A DNA stretch of 64,000 bases from Sipunculus nudus (lineage: Eukaryota; Annelida; Sipuncula; Golfingiida; Sipunculidae). Position numbers and translations under genes: made by a program. Under the pieces are notes generated by a model, which was not told where the DNA came from, searched no databases, and saw nothing but the letters and a program-made list of their open reading frames with translations. How positions within the stretch are numbered: position 1 is the first letter of the stretch; the number at the start of each line of letters is the position of its first letter. Location of the stretch: contig CM049311.1 in the NCBI GenBank assembly GCA_026874595.1, forward strand, positions 60,392,453 to 60,456,452, in the 5' to 3' direction. Shown one piece after another: positions 1 through 14,400 of the stretch.

Positions 1-2451
1 TGTTCCTGAATGTGGGCAACAGGTTTTTTTTGTTGTATCCAGGGTTGTCTGTGTATGATAGGGTATGGGGATAATGGAAGCCACTGTTAGTCAAGTGTAG
101 TGCCTTTCCTACAAAAAGTGTCGCGCCACATTGATAAAAACCAAAAAGAGTACCATATGCACATGGCATTATGTTTCTTGATAACCATTGATGCCAACTG
201 ATAACACCTGTATTCATCAGATAACCAGTCATCCAACTTTTGTAATGATTAGATAAACATATTTTTTTTTGCTTCTCAGTAAATATAGCAACATCTGTTA
301 CCCTCTAAGATTTATAGGAACAAACAATATATATGGTATATTTCTGGTATCTGCTGTACTGAACATAAGTGTGTAAATACACATCTGTGCTCACTTTGCT
401 TCTTAAACCTTCACCCCTTCAATACACAGGACTAATAAACATGATGAATTTTATAATTTTAATGTTAAAAATTCTTTTTGATGAGACTTGGACAATTTTG
501 ATTTTTTTTTTTTTTTAAGAAAAAAAAATGTTCAGGAATTCAATCCTAATATTCAAATGTGATAAAATATTAGAATCTAATGTAAGTGCTAAACTGACAA
601 GATTTAAGAAGATATAAATACTCTGTAGCATTTCATTCATATCTCTTTGAAGTTGGCGAGGCCTAGGCGTGAATAACAATGTTAACTTAGTATTAAAATT
701 AGGAATATTGGTCAAACTTTGTGGGATTAATTTTTAACTCATATGGCCATATATTTAACTTTTGAAAACTTAATTACCTTCACACATTATTTGTTGATGA
801 AATGTTACTTCTATAAAACACTTACTGTAGGCCCATTTTTACCCTTGGTGCATCACTAAATGGTTTAGCTCATGTCCATTATTCTATAATATACAGAGTT
901 TCATTTTAGCAGGGCTATTTTCTCATAGTTTTTCAAATGATAATATTCATGAAAAACCAAAAGATATAAAAATATTTTGCAGTTACTAATATTATCCAAA
1001 ATTCAGCTGAGCGATGTGACCCATGGGTCCCTTGTTCTTAGATTTTATAGGGATAAAGCTAAAAAAGCTTTAAAAATTTTCATCTCTGAAACTGTCCAGC
1101 CAAATTGTCCAATATTTCACAGAAATGATCCCTGGAACAATCTTTGTGTTAAATGGTTCCAGTTACGAGATATTTGGCTCCAAAAAAGCATACTAAATCA
1201 AAATCTCAGAAACAGCTAGAGCTATCATCACCAAATTTTATGCAAATGTTTGTCACATATGTCATATCTGAAATTGAGGTGTTGGTGGCTCCACCTACAT
1301 TGATCTGTTCAAGCGAAAATGTAATTTTAGACTCTTCTAGCTTATATACTGTTTTATGATGAAACTGTTCAGTTGATTGGTTTAAACTTGACCAGAATTA
1401 TTCTATGGTAGGGTTCTGCCAGTTTTATAAGAATAGATTGGGTAAATGCAGCTTTAAAAAAAGCAGTGTAGCCAATTGAAAAAGGCTTTCTGTGTTTGAA
1501 AACAGATTTTACAACATGACGAGTTTCAGCAGCCAAGTCAAGAGGTCACTCAGTTTAACCAGGTGGGGTCCAGACATCACCATGGCAACTGACCTGGCTC
1601 TGTCTGGTGTCTAGACTAGACGTCTTGACACATCGTCTATACGCAGAAAGTCCAGATTAGAACTATTGGAACTATATCTTTCAACTGTTTGAAAAAAACT
1701 TGGTTTGCATTTTTAGCTAATCTGTGAGCTAATGCAATGGTGTGGCGTCATCCGTTGTGTGTCATAGCTATCTCAAAAAGGGCAGGAGCTAGCATCACCA
1801 AATTTTTTGCAAAAAAATTGTCATCTGTCAAAAATCTATTGGATTTTGCTTATTTCATGGCTAACTGCATTTTCTTAGATTTTATAGGGAAGAAGCTAAA
1901 AAAAATTAAAAAATATCCTTCTCCAAAACCATTGTAAAATTGTCTGTTCATCTGTCCCAGTAATCCTCCCTGTCAAAAAGAAATATCCTGACTAATACAT
2001 CTCAGTTTTAAAATGTCCTAGTCTGAAACCTGCAGGTCCAAAATCATAAAACTAAGGTTGATATACAGGACATAAGAGCATCAATATTAAATTTAAAAAA
2101 TAAACCTCCATTCATACTCCCAAACTTTGCACAGGTCAGCATTAGGCCTGTAGGCCTTGTTTTTTAAATGCAAAAAACTACAATGTCCAGAGGGCCACTA
2201 AAGTGAACACCTAAAAACTGACTCCTGTGCCTAGAATTTCTAAGATCAAATATAATGCATTTTCATTTTCAGTTCTAAAGATTCCCATTAACCTAAAGCA
2301 CACCTTGTTGTGTCTGTCAAAGAGTACCTTTCATCAGAACCTTTCTCACTGTACCCCAACTTTCACTTTCGCTTCAGATCATGTTATCTGAGGCAGTTAT
2401 ATTTCATAGTGGCTCAGACAAAACAATTCTACCAATGTTTATTCCTTTCAG
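1..2451. other. Afadin intron, no exon recognised
   Basis: A+T-rich sequence upstream of the first afadin exon. No conserved afadin coding segment was seen. The 3' terminus of a family D element (subterminal CAGCTGAGCG, then palindromic GACCCATGGGTC, then CCTTGT) lies at about 1003-1036 on the + strand. Confidence 0.6.
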
Positions 2452-2592
2452 GGAGGCCGGTCAGGAACACTGCCCCCTGGTGGCCCGCCAGGGGAACCAC
2501 CTGTACCAGGAATGCCAAGAAAGCCAGAAGTAGTGACCATTGTCTTCGGGAAGGTCAATGGGAGCCTGGGTCTGAGCATTGTTGCTGCCAAG
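2452..2592 (+). CDS. AFDN: Afadin exon a (PDZ start)
   Basis: This exon of 47 codons follows the acceptor ttcctttcag and ends AAG|gtaact. It reads a Gly/Pro-rich linker (GTLPPGGPPGEPP) and then PEVVTIVFGKVNGSLGLSIV, the first two strands and the peptide-binding loop of the PDZ domain. It is in phase 0 at both ends. Confidence 0.95.
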
Positions 2593-5385
2593 GTAACTGT
2601 TTTCATGGGTTTATTATACATTTATAAATTATGTTGATGATCCAGTGGTGAATATTTTGCTCTTTTATCAGTAAGAATGTGTGATCAGTCATAAAATATT
2701 TTCAAAACCATATATAAGGAGTTGCTCATGATTTTGATAGAATAATGCTTCAGATATAGAATATTTGTAAGAATTAAGGTCTCTTTAGTGCTCTGATGAA
2801 GTTATTTATAGGATCAAGAAAAAATTATTTAAAAAGTTATTAATAAAATCAACAATACTCCTTTCACCATTAGGTTAATTCTGTATTCTTTGCCAATTAT
2901 CATTCATCAGTTAGGACTTACAGATCTCTATTGCTGTCTTGAGATAGGATTTCCAGACACTGAGTAAGATTTGATGAAGATGAACTATGTCAGAATTTTC
3001 ATGTTTATGGTTAGCACCTCTTGCCTTTGCAGGTGTTTGATTATGCTGTATATATATGGGACAATTTCTGTGATCGGCTTACCTTATCAAGGACCAGTGA
3101 ACATTACAACCATAATTCTGTATACATTACCTCAAACACACATTCCAGTAAAGTGCCTGTACTCAGGTACTTTGGTCTATGCAGTTCACTAAATGCAGGA
3201 AGCACTTGTATAAAGGTCATATACAGGTGTGTCATGCTGTTTGTTGTATGATTTCATGGTTAGTTGCTGGGCTATTGTATCAAGAGATAAGGTGTGTAGT
3301 TAACGATCATGTTTACTGTGTAAGGGGAACTGTATACTCAATTACACAACAGATTATGATACAGCACACTTTACTTGACATTTGTGTTCAGTCTTGCTCT
3401 CTGCAGCATGTTGGTAACATCCAATATAATTGTGGAGTGGGCAATGGCTAGTAATTAATCATGCCTTCCTTTGTATTAGTTCAAGTGCAGGATTAATCCC
3501 TTCTTGCTATATCCCCATTGCTATACCTACATACCTTAATTATATCAAAGAAAATAAAAATCAGTAATAATTATAAAGTCAGCATAATACATTACTTTGT
3601 TTATATTGCTGCCATATCACAGCTAACTGATGTGTCTTATTGCACAGTGTCAGCTGTTAATCATTTATATACAATGTATAACATTTTATGGCAATTCAAG
3701 CTACCAAAGCCAACTATCAGGAAGACTTGCTATGGTGTCTGAATTAAAAAACAGACTGATGCTTAGGTAGTAGGACCTTAGTATTAGTATATATAGATAA
3801 CATGGTATCAGCTGCATTTCAGGTGTCATAAAATGATATTTTCTGGATCCAGTGCATGAAATCAAAAGTGTTATTAATTTTATATCATTTAATGGACAAC
3901 CTACGTCTTTAACCACAATGTATAATAGGAATCTCTGACCAAAAAAAATACTGCCCTTGATCCAAGGACATGAACAAGCCGACAACAGATTGCACTGTAA
4001 CGTGGCCTTGTCATGTGACTCGCATGGTCCAGCTTTGTGCTTTCTTAACAATTTTGAATATGTGAAATGTAGATAAAACAGCATCAGTCATTTTCTAATG
4101 ACACATAAATAATCATGTTGTATTGATATCAGACATGAACAATCATTAGAAGTTTAAATTAATGAGCAATGAGGAATTATGAAAAATCCTTGGCTCTTCT
4201 ATTTTCACCCACCTGCCGATTTTTAGTGTCAGATGATCTTCATTTCTGCAAAATACTAAAATACCAGAATAGCTTGAAAAAGTTTTACCTGATATTAACC
4301 TTAAAAATTTATCCTCAACTTATATGCCAGGTTGACTTATATGCACCTTTTAACGGTATGGGCCCGAACATAATGCTCTTTGAAAAATTCAGGAAAAATA
4401 TTTACTCACTTAACATGAAAATTTTTAAAGCTAGAGACTTTTTTTCAGGTATATATAACTATATTTAATCAATTGTAAAGCTGTTTCCACTCCATTACAA
4501 AAGAATTTTGAAATAGTAATTCAAGGAATAATCCAGAAGATGCCATGTTGTGGTAATTAAAATATAATTAAACCCATCAGTAGGCATAATTTGATAATAT
4601 ATGAACCAAATCATGGATAAAAAATAAAGGTGCAATTTAGAATTTTGAATTCAGAATCAAGTGTTCTTTTCAGATATGTTTTTTATTGCAGTATAAAAAA
4701 ATATATTTTATATAAAAATTAATTATTCTGTGTGCATAAAATGATGTCACTTGACCCAATTAGCTATAGATTCTGGTGCAATTTAGAATCAGATCAGCAG
4801 AACGACGTGGCCCAAAGGTCCTTTGTCTTCTTGCTAAATGGATTCTAAAAAAAATATCGTGAAAAAACATAGGTGGACCAGGGTGCTGGAACTGAATGCT
4901 GTCCATTGGGTGAATATGACATTTCTGCCACTGTCAAGTTTTTGTTTCATTAAGATCTGTAAGTGTCTGTATTAACTGGATTCATAGATCTTAATTTAGT
5001 CGGCACCAAGGTCAGTTGCATGAATATTTGATGATGGAACTTATTTGTTGTATCTGTATGTTCCCGGACAGCAACCGGCAGACATTTATGTCTTCGGACA
5101 TCTTATTAACTTATTACCAAATTGAGCTTACAACCATTAAAGCAAGCAATAACTGTGTTTTACAGGGAGAAGGTCAAGATAAGCGAGGAATCTATATCAA
5201 GTCAGTGGTACCAGGAGGTGGGGCTGCTCAGGTATGCATTACACATAAACACACTGGCCTCTATCTCCCTCTATCTTCCATATATACACATATCTTGTGA
5301 GCTTTGACAGGGTTCACAGCTAAGGCCAACAAAAAAAAGTTTGGTTCTCAGTCACTTTTTTTCAGAAATCAGTGTGCGAGGGCGA

Positions 5386-5416
<31 letters not shown>

Positions 5417-8400
5417 CAATAAAAATGTCATATGGTCAGGGAAAAGCATTATAATAGCAGAATTATTTTGCGGAACAGGTAAAAGCACTACATTACAAAG
5501 GAATATAATCAAAAATGTATTATCTTTTCAAAAGAAATGTCTGTGCGGTTGGAGCTCAAAATAGGTTAGTTTCTTTGAAAAATCAACATGTTTGATTGGG
5601 GGGGGGGGGGGGGGGGGGGAGGGGGGTAAAATTGACATGGCATTGCCTGAGAACCTTACCCCTTTTTCTTTTTGCCTAACTTTTACTGTCTCTGATTGAG
5701 TTAAGAATGCTGTCATGTATAACCAAGGTTTATTTCATTCAATCACCCATGGCAATAAACAGTAAATGAAATAATAATAATATATATATAAATATATATG
5801 TGTCTTTTTTGTAGAATTGTGGCATGTGTTCCTGTTGTAACTGATGTAGTAAATACCTATTTAATATTTCTGCTCTTTATGTATTTGTCTTTTGTTTTAG
5901 GGATGACTTCTAAAATTATGCATGCCCATCCCTCTGTCTTTCCCTTTATTAGCATACTTTGTAATACAATATATTCAGTTTTGCGGGATGGAACCTAATC
6001 TTGACTGATACAAGTTGACACAGACCTCAGGTTTTATTATGCCCCCGCCACAAAGTGGCCGGGGCATATAGTTTACCCATGTCCGTCATTCCGTCCTTCC
6101 GTCCTTCCGAAATCAAACAGTTGAACAGATTTTTTCGCAATGCCTGCAGATATTGGCCTGATTTTTGGTGTGTAGGCAGTTAATGAGCAGTTACAGATCG
6201 AGTTCACGTTTTGTCCCAGTTGACCTACTTTTGACTGTTTTACGGCTCCTAAACTTAGAAAGTTTCATGAAAAATAGAAATTTTCATGACAAATGTACAC
6301 ATGTATGGACTTTTTTTCGCAATGCCTGCAGATATTGGCCTGATTTTTGGTGTGTGGGCAGATAATGACCAGTTACAGATCGAGTTCGCGTTTTGTCCCG
6401 GTTGACCTACTTTTGAACGTTTTACGCCTCCTTAACTTAGAAAATTTCATGAAAAATAGAAATATTCATGACAGATACACATGTACTGACTTTTTTTCGC
6501 AATGCCTGCAGATATTGGCCTGATTTTTGGTGTGTGGGCAGATATAGACCAGTTACAGATCGAGTTCGCGTTTCGTCCCGGTTGACCTACTTTTGACCGT
6601 TTTACGGCTCCTGAACATAGAAAATTTCATGAAAAATATGAAATTTCATGACAAATACACATGTACAGACTTTTTTTCGCAATGCCTGCAGATATTGGCC
6701 TGATTTTTGGTGTGTGGGCAGATATTGACCAGTTACAGATCGAGTTCACGTTTCGTCCCAGTTGACCTACTTTTGATTGTTTTACGGCTCCTGAACATAG
6801 AAAATTTCATGTTAAATATAAATTTTCATGACAAATACACTTGTACAGACTTCTCTTTGCAATACCTGCAGATATTGGCCTGATTTTTGGTGTGTGGGCA
6901 GATAATGACCAGTTACAGATCCAGTTCACGTTTTGTCCCAGTTGACCTACTTTTGACCATTTGATGGTGCTCTAACATAGAAAATTTCATAAAAAAGTGC
7001 ACATGTATGGACTTTTTTTCGCAGTGCCTGCAGATACGGGCCTGATTTTTGGTGTGTAGGCAGATAATGACCAGTTACAGATCGAGTTCTTGTTTTGTCC
7101 CAGTTGACCTACTTTTGACCATTTGACTGCTCCTGAACATAGAAAGTTTCATGAAATATAGAAATTTTTTATAACAAATGCATATGTACTGGCTTTTTTT
7201 TCTCAGTGCCTGCAGATACCACCCTGATTTTTTATGTGTGGGCATAAGACCTTACTAGATAGATCATGTTTTAAGGCCACACATTAATGAATGCTGATAT
7301 ATCTTCAGGATGGAAGACTGCAGGCAGGAGACCAGCTACTGGAGGTTGACGGCAAAAATCTGGTTGGACTAACTCAAGAAAAGTATGTAACCCTTAAGAC
7401 ATCTGTAGATGAAGCAGACATGCTTATGATCCAACTATATTATCATATACATGTACCAAACATGCCTGCAGAAAATAACTTATCACAGCTAACGTTAAAG
7501 CGAAGCCCATTTCCTGAAAAAAATTATTTTCTTTGTCTCACCATGGCAAGTTTTTTTCCTGTTAGTGCTGTGGATTTAATTTTCACAGCATATACATAAG
7601 CATTTCATCTAATAAAATCTGAAATTTGAAACCAATTGATAAAAAACTGTAGATTTTATTTATCAACCAACCATGGCCTAGATTACCTTTTACTCTCAGA
7701 CTGTATCTCCATTTGATAATATTTTAGATTTTTACTTACAAAGTGTATGAGTATTGTTGACTGCTACGCACTTCTCTTTTTCTCCTTTTCTTTTGCATCC
7801 ACCATCTTTGCTGCCCTCACTGTTCCCCTCTCCAAACCCTGTCCCAATGTCAAACTCAGTAAACAAACAAGATGAATCAGATATATTCATATTTTTATAT
7901 TTTGCATAATTATTTGTCCATATATTTCCCATGTACATGCCATGGAACCCGGGTTCCCTGGTGTTTAATTCTCAGCCTTGCACCGAGGCAATGGTCATTG
8001 ATGTCTAAATTTTTATGTTTAAGTGAACATAGATGTAGGTCCTAAATTTCTAATCTATCATAGCTCTTAATACTTGGTGAATAAAAGTGCTGAAAGTAAG
8101 TTGTCAGAAGTGAATGAATCCATAATTGACCTTCAAATAAACATGACCTGCAAATAAGAAAATATATATTATTAAATAATAATATTTAATATTTTAACCC
8201 ATTATAATTATGTTTCAGGGCTGCTGAGTTTATGACTAAGACTGGACAGACCGTGACACTAAAGGTTGCTAAACAAGGTGCTATTTATCATGGACTTGCT
8301 ACACTTCTCAGCCAGCCCTCACCGGTACTGCAGAGAGGTAGGTACCTGGGGCACAAGACTGTATATACATTTCCTGTATAGCATCTGTAGAAAGACTGCA

Positions 8401-11400
8401 GTGTGGGCCTCCTTAGGATAATTGTACAGTTCTGATATACTATCTTCCCTGATCAATCTATCATCTGTACAAGAACAAGAACATGCAGGCCTGATTATAA
8501 AAGTCTGGCACAAATCCATTCAAGTTAAACTCACTCTTTTAAAAAAAATTCATGTCCGAAATTCTGTTTCTTCAGAAATGAGTAGAAACCTAATAATGCA
8601 GGTTTTTTAAATGCATTCCGATATCATGGCTCACAGCTAGCCTCAGCTAGCCAAAGCATTGACAACTGCCTTGTCATGGCCTTTTAACCTGTCTCATTAA
8701 TATTAAAAAGAGTTTGCCAAATTTTAAGGAGTTTCTATAATGAAGGCTTGTGAGAAAATTACTTCTCCAATACCAGTAGAACTCAAAATTTGTAAGCCAG
8801 ACATATAGCTTAACACCAGAATGTAATGAAATCAATTGCAGTGCTTTATTATCCTAATGGTACCAGATTCACCCTCCAGGTGTCAGAACATGCAGCTTTT
8901 TTTCCAATCATTTTCAAAACAGTTGTACATACCACCTCTGTAGCTGGTCTGTGATAGTAAACAATACCTTGCTTGGTAAGATCAGTGTTAAGTGCTCTCA
9001 TAATGTCACCTTTTATCATGCCAAAAAAAAACATTTTATTCTTTAAGAAAAACAATGATACATACATAATCATATGTACATATAATATAATGACAGTTGT
9101 CATATGATACTGACAGCTGCTGCATCAGGGATGTCCTCCCCTCACCGGCGTCCAGGACCAGGTCAGAACACACGAGAGAGACCAAAAAGTGAAGAGGCCT
9201 CGCAGTATCTTGATCACCGTAACGGACCTGGCGGGGACATGGGAGGTAGATACAGTCAGCAGCCACAAGGAATGCCTGACCCGAGGCAGAGGCCGCTAAA
9301 TCAACAAATCAACGCTCGTTCATCACCAGCACTGGCTTGTATGTTTACAAATATCAAGAAGTTACACGTATATAAGGCTTTTGTCAGTGTTAACTATCAG
9401 AGCTGACTCCATACTATTATTCTCTGACAGTGCAAGTTCCACATTAGAAGTTATCTGGCAAGGACCTTAATAGGGTCCAAACATATTCAACTTTATTAAC
9501 TTTTATAAATCCTGATAAATATGTTACCTGTATTTCAGACCATGATAAAGATGTTACCTGTGTTTAAGACCATGATAAAGATTTTACCTTTGTTAAGAAC
9601 TCTGATAAAGATGTTACCTGTGTTTAAGACCATGATAAAGATTTTACCTTTGTTTCAAATCCTGATAAAGATGTTACCTGTGTTTAGGACCATGATTAAG
9701 ATGTTACTTGTGTTGCAGACCTTGATAAAGATTTAACTGTGTTTCAGATCATGATAAAGATGTCACCTGTGTTTTCAGATCCTGATAAAGATGTACCTGT
9801 GTTTCAGACCCTGATAAAGATGTTACTAGTGTTTCAGATCCTGATCAGGATGTCACCTGTGTTTCAGATCCTAATAAGATGTCACCTGTGTTTCAGATAA
9901 TCAGCAGCAGCAGCAGCCACAGCCACAGGACTCCTACAGAGATGACCCCTACAATAATATGTACCAAAAATCAGTTCCTGGTGGACCATGGGGGTACGAC
10001 CAGGGAGAAAGTGCCATGCGTTCAAAATCAGTCACCAACCTTGACAGGCCAGAGCCCGGTCAGCCTGATCCCAGGCACATGGCGTCAACCAGCACACTAC
10101 CGAGACACTTCACAAAACACCAGCAACCACAGCCACAGACAAGCCAGCCAGGAATGGAACGAAACAGAGCCATATCACAACCAGCTCTCAATCACCAGGA
10201 TGATGGCTCCCCAGGGGGTCCCAGGAATAATAACTACGAGAATTTCCCTTCAAAGCAACAAGCTCCACCTGCTTACAGACAGGATCCTTATGGTGCAGGG
10301 CAGCATCAGTCGCACATGGATCCTCGTGGACATTATATACAGGATCAAGATATTCGCAGTGCACAGTCTTTGGGGAACCTACAGGATCAGTATGCCAGGC
10401 CGGAAAAAGGACCAAACCGAGCCTTATCAGGGGATAGCATCAGCAGAGTAGAGGACTGGAGGCGACAGAATGAATTAACTCAAAGGGGTCCGGATGATAC
10501 CATGACAGCACCACCTGGTGGTGGGTATGGGATGCAGCAGCTCTCATCTCCTCATGATCGATTTGGTGATGTTCCTCGCAGCCATGCTGGAAATCAGCAG
10601 TATCAGCAGAATTTCTACAAGAACACTACGCCTCAACCACAGGAGAACACGAACCAGCAGAGGCACAGCATGGGAGGGCCAGTACCACCGGTAAAACCCA
10701 AACCACCCGTCGCAGCTAAACCAGCCGTCGCACCAAAACCCTCCGCTGGACCGCAGGAGGTTCCCCGAATCCAAACTGATAACACACGGTCCCAACCAAA
10801 TTTTTATGATGGCAGACAGCCTAGTCCACAGGAGCCAAAAAGGGGACCACAAGTGTCACATTATGGCCCTCCAGATGCCCCTTCCTTGTCACCCCACGCT
10901 CACAGAGAGAGATCCCCTGGTGCACGCCTTGATCAGTATGAGAAGCGGAACGATTCACCAGACTTGCCACCACCTCCTGAAGTGCCCCCAGAGCTGCCGC
11001 CCCCGCCAAACGAGGGGCGGGGCTACCAGGAGGATCTGCCCCCTCCACCACCCCCGCCAGCCAATGAGTACGGTCGACAGATGAGAGAGGAGCAGGAGAT
11101 GATGCGGAGGATGGGACAGCTGGAGATACAGAATCAGAAGCCAGGCTGGCCTGCATCCTCCAGCTATCAACCTAATCAGCATCCAGTCAGCATCAGCACC
11201 AGCAGCCAGGGTCCCTCATCACAGCAGACCGGCTACCCCCCACCACTTCTCACCTACACACAAGCTGGGGCGTACAGACCATCCTCACACCCAGGATACA
11301 ACCCTGCTGCTTCTGGTGTGACCCCACACTCCCAGTCCAGCTACCACAACTACCAAAACTTCCCTCAGCAGTCCCAGTCAGGTCAGGTGCGGCCTGCTTA

Positions 11401-14400
11401 CCAGCAGCAGGAGTGGGTTGATACCCAGCCAGCACAAGCCCCTGCCCAGCAACAGCTGCCACAGCCCCCCCAGTCGTCAGCTCCCCAGTACCCATACCAG
11501 CCCCGCCCAGCACCTGCCAGTATTGGTGCCCCATCATCCCCGGCCAAGCAGCGCCTTCTTGCTGACGAGGTTGCCCGCATGGCTCGGGAGAACTCTCCAT
11601 CATCAGTGTGGGAACGTGAGCAGCGGGAGCGCAAGCAACAGGAGGAAATCAAACATAACCGTGAGCTGGAGATCAGCCAGTTGGAATCAAAACGCTACAG
11701 AACGCCAGAAGAGGACGAGAGATTACAGAGAATGAAGATCGATCAGGAGTTCCAGAGACGGATGGAGGAACAAAATAACAGGGATGATGACTCGGATAAT
11801 GAGGCACCTCCTAAAGGGGTAAATATCTACTCACCAGTTAATATCAGAACTGTTAATGATAATATTAAAAATGATTTTTAAGTCCAAAAATTGTATAGAA
11901 GTTAGGCTGTTGTTGATGTAAACATTATAAAACTTACATTCAGGGTCACAATATTTTACAAGATAGGTATAAATTGATGGGTACTTTGTCATATATGCAC
12001 ACCTTTTTCTTCCTTTTTGGACAATTGTATCAGTTTTGTAGTAAAATTAGTATTTTAGGGAAATTCAGGTGTTGCAGCATCAGTTCTTTCATTGTCACTT
12101 CATAGTGTGTTTCTGCATGTCTGGAAAACATTGTTTATTCGATTTAATTTAATTGCAGGCAAGGAAAGCTTTGATAAAATCTATGCAAGATGATATGGAA
12201 CGGAAAAGGCTGCAAAGGCAGGCAGAGCAGCAACAGCAGGAACAGGCCTCTGCCATAGCAGAGCGGGAAAGGCTAGAAAGGTGTGTGATTGGTCTGTATT
12301 TTATTGCATTAAATTTATGAGGCAGATGATACCCATGCCTGTTACAGGCATGTCTCATGTTAAGTCTTGTCACCATGTTAATTTGCTGTTTAAATGGTAC
12401 TGCAAAATTTGTGATGTAAGCACTAGTCAGATTTTCAATCTAGTGACTACAGCTTCTCAGCAAGCAGTTGTCTAAAGAAAAACTTGAAGACTTTTCATTT
12501 CACAGGTCAAAGTGTACGCTCCCGAGGCAGCGGAAATCTTGCGCTTCTATAGAAGCAACTGATTTTCACGCTGCCAGCTTTGTCCATTTATGATATATTT
12601 AGACACCAGATGGCGGTTTGTTGTCCACTGAAATAAACGTGCGTACGATGTGACAAGCAGCCAATCAGATGCCAATAAACAAACACTCAACAGGCATCCT
12701 TGCTCCGCCCATTGCCGCGCTTCAAGCGCCGTTTGATGATTTCTGGTCGAATTTAAATTGCTCCCTCTGCATTCTCGCATCATCGACCGATTCGATTATG
12801 ACATTATGACTGTGTTAGCGTAGCCATATATCTGTTGTCTGCAGAACTGACACCAGCCAGCGAGGTGTGCACGCAGCCTTTGTTGTTACGTTTCGTTTGA
12901 ATTACAGCTCACCGGCCGAGCATCCTATGTGCCCAAGGCCCTAAGCAAACCACGTCAGGGGCAATTCTCTCTGAGCCTGTGGCCTGTTTAGACGGTTACG
13001 CTGGGGGATGAGCTGTCACTCAAAAAGAAATGAATATGATTGGCTCCGTGTATTCCTCGCTTGGCTTTGTCTTCCAGCACAAAGTTTCATCTGATTGGAC
13101 AAAAATACAGTGCTCCCCTCTGGTGTTGCAAAGCAGGATACGAGGTCATAACAAACAGCGCCTTATGATATAGGAAGTAGCCCTATAGGTAAAGCGCTGT
13201 GTAAAGAGCGTAGTCAAAGTGTGGTACTTCCAAGACATCAGTCATAGTATAACCATTACACAGTGTGAGTGTGTAACTAGATGTGTCGGAACGACACGAA
13301 TGCCCCCGCCTGGGGCAAATAAGAAACATTTGTAAAATTTTGAAAAATTTTTTAAGTTCAGGAGGTGTCGCATGGTCAAAAGTAGGTCAACAAGGGCAAA
13401 ATGCAAACTCGATCTGTAACGGGTCATTATCAAGCAACACACCAAAAATCATGCCAGTATCTGCAGGCATTGTGAAAAAAAGTCCATACATGTGCATTTT
13501 CCATAAAAATTTCTGTCTTTCATGAAATTTTCTATGTTTAGGAGCCATAAAACAATCAAAAGTAGGTCAACCGGGACGAAAAGTGAACTCGATCTGTAAC
13601 TGTCATTATCTGCCCACACATAAAATATCAGGGTGGTATCTGCAGGCATTGAGGAAAAAAAGTCCATACATGTGCACTTTTTTATGAAATTTTCTATGTT
13701 AGAGCACCGTCAAACGGTCAAAAGTAGGTAAACTGGGACAAAACGTGAACTCGATCTGTAACTGGTCATTATCTGCCCACACACCAAAAATCAGGCCAAT
13801 ATCTGCAGGTATTGCGAAGAAAGGTCTGTACAAGTGTATTTGTCATGAAAATTTATATTTTACATGAAATTTTCTATGTTCAGGAGCCGTAAAACAATCA
13901 AAAGTAGGTCAACTGGGACGAAACGCGAACTCAATCTGTAACTAGTCTATATCTGCCCACACACCAAAAATCAGGCCAAATCTGGAGGCATTGCGAAAAA
14001 AAGTCCATACATGTGTATCTGTCATGAATATTTCTATTTTTCATGAATTTTTCTAAGTTAAGGAGGCGTAAAATGTTCAAAAGTAGGTCAACCGGGATGA
14101 AACGCGAACTCGATCTGTAACTGGTCATTATATGCCCACACACACAAAATCAGGCCAATATCTGCAGGCATTGCGAAAAAAAAGTCAGTACATGTGTATT
14201 TGTCATGAAAATTTCTATTTTTCATGAAATTTTCTAAGTTTAGGAGCCGTAAAACAGTCAAAAGTAGGTCAACTGGGACAATTCGCGAACTCAATCTGTA
14301 ACTGCTCATTATCTGCCTACACACCAAAAATCAGGCCAATATCGGCAGTCATTGCAAAAAACTTGTGGCGGGGGTGTAAAAATAAAGGGCTTTCTGGATC

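Noticed and set aside
9521-9736. 71-codon frame MLPVFQTMIK... on the + strand
   Set aside because: It is the 30-bp acceptor minisatellite read in frame; it ends in a stop before the exon, so it is not an upstream extension of the afadin exon.
10544-11652. Several - strand and alternate-frame open frames of 75-190 codons
   Set aside because: They are shadows of the large afadin exon, whose C-rich, Gln/Pro-coding sequence has few stops in other frames.
13242-14327. Repeated frames with VPVDLLLTVLRLLNLENFMK
   Set aside because: They come from the 180-bp units of family C; the same text recurs with frameshifts and stops, so there is no protein.
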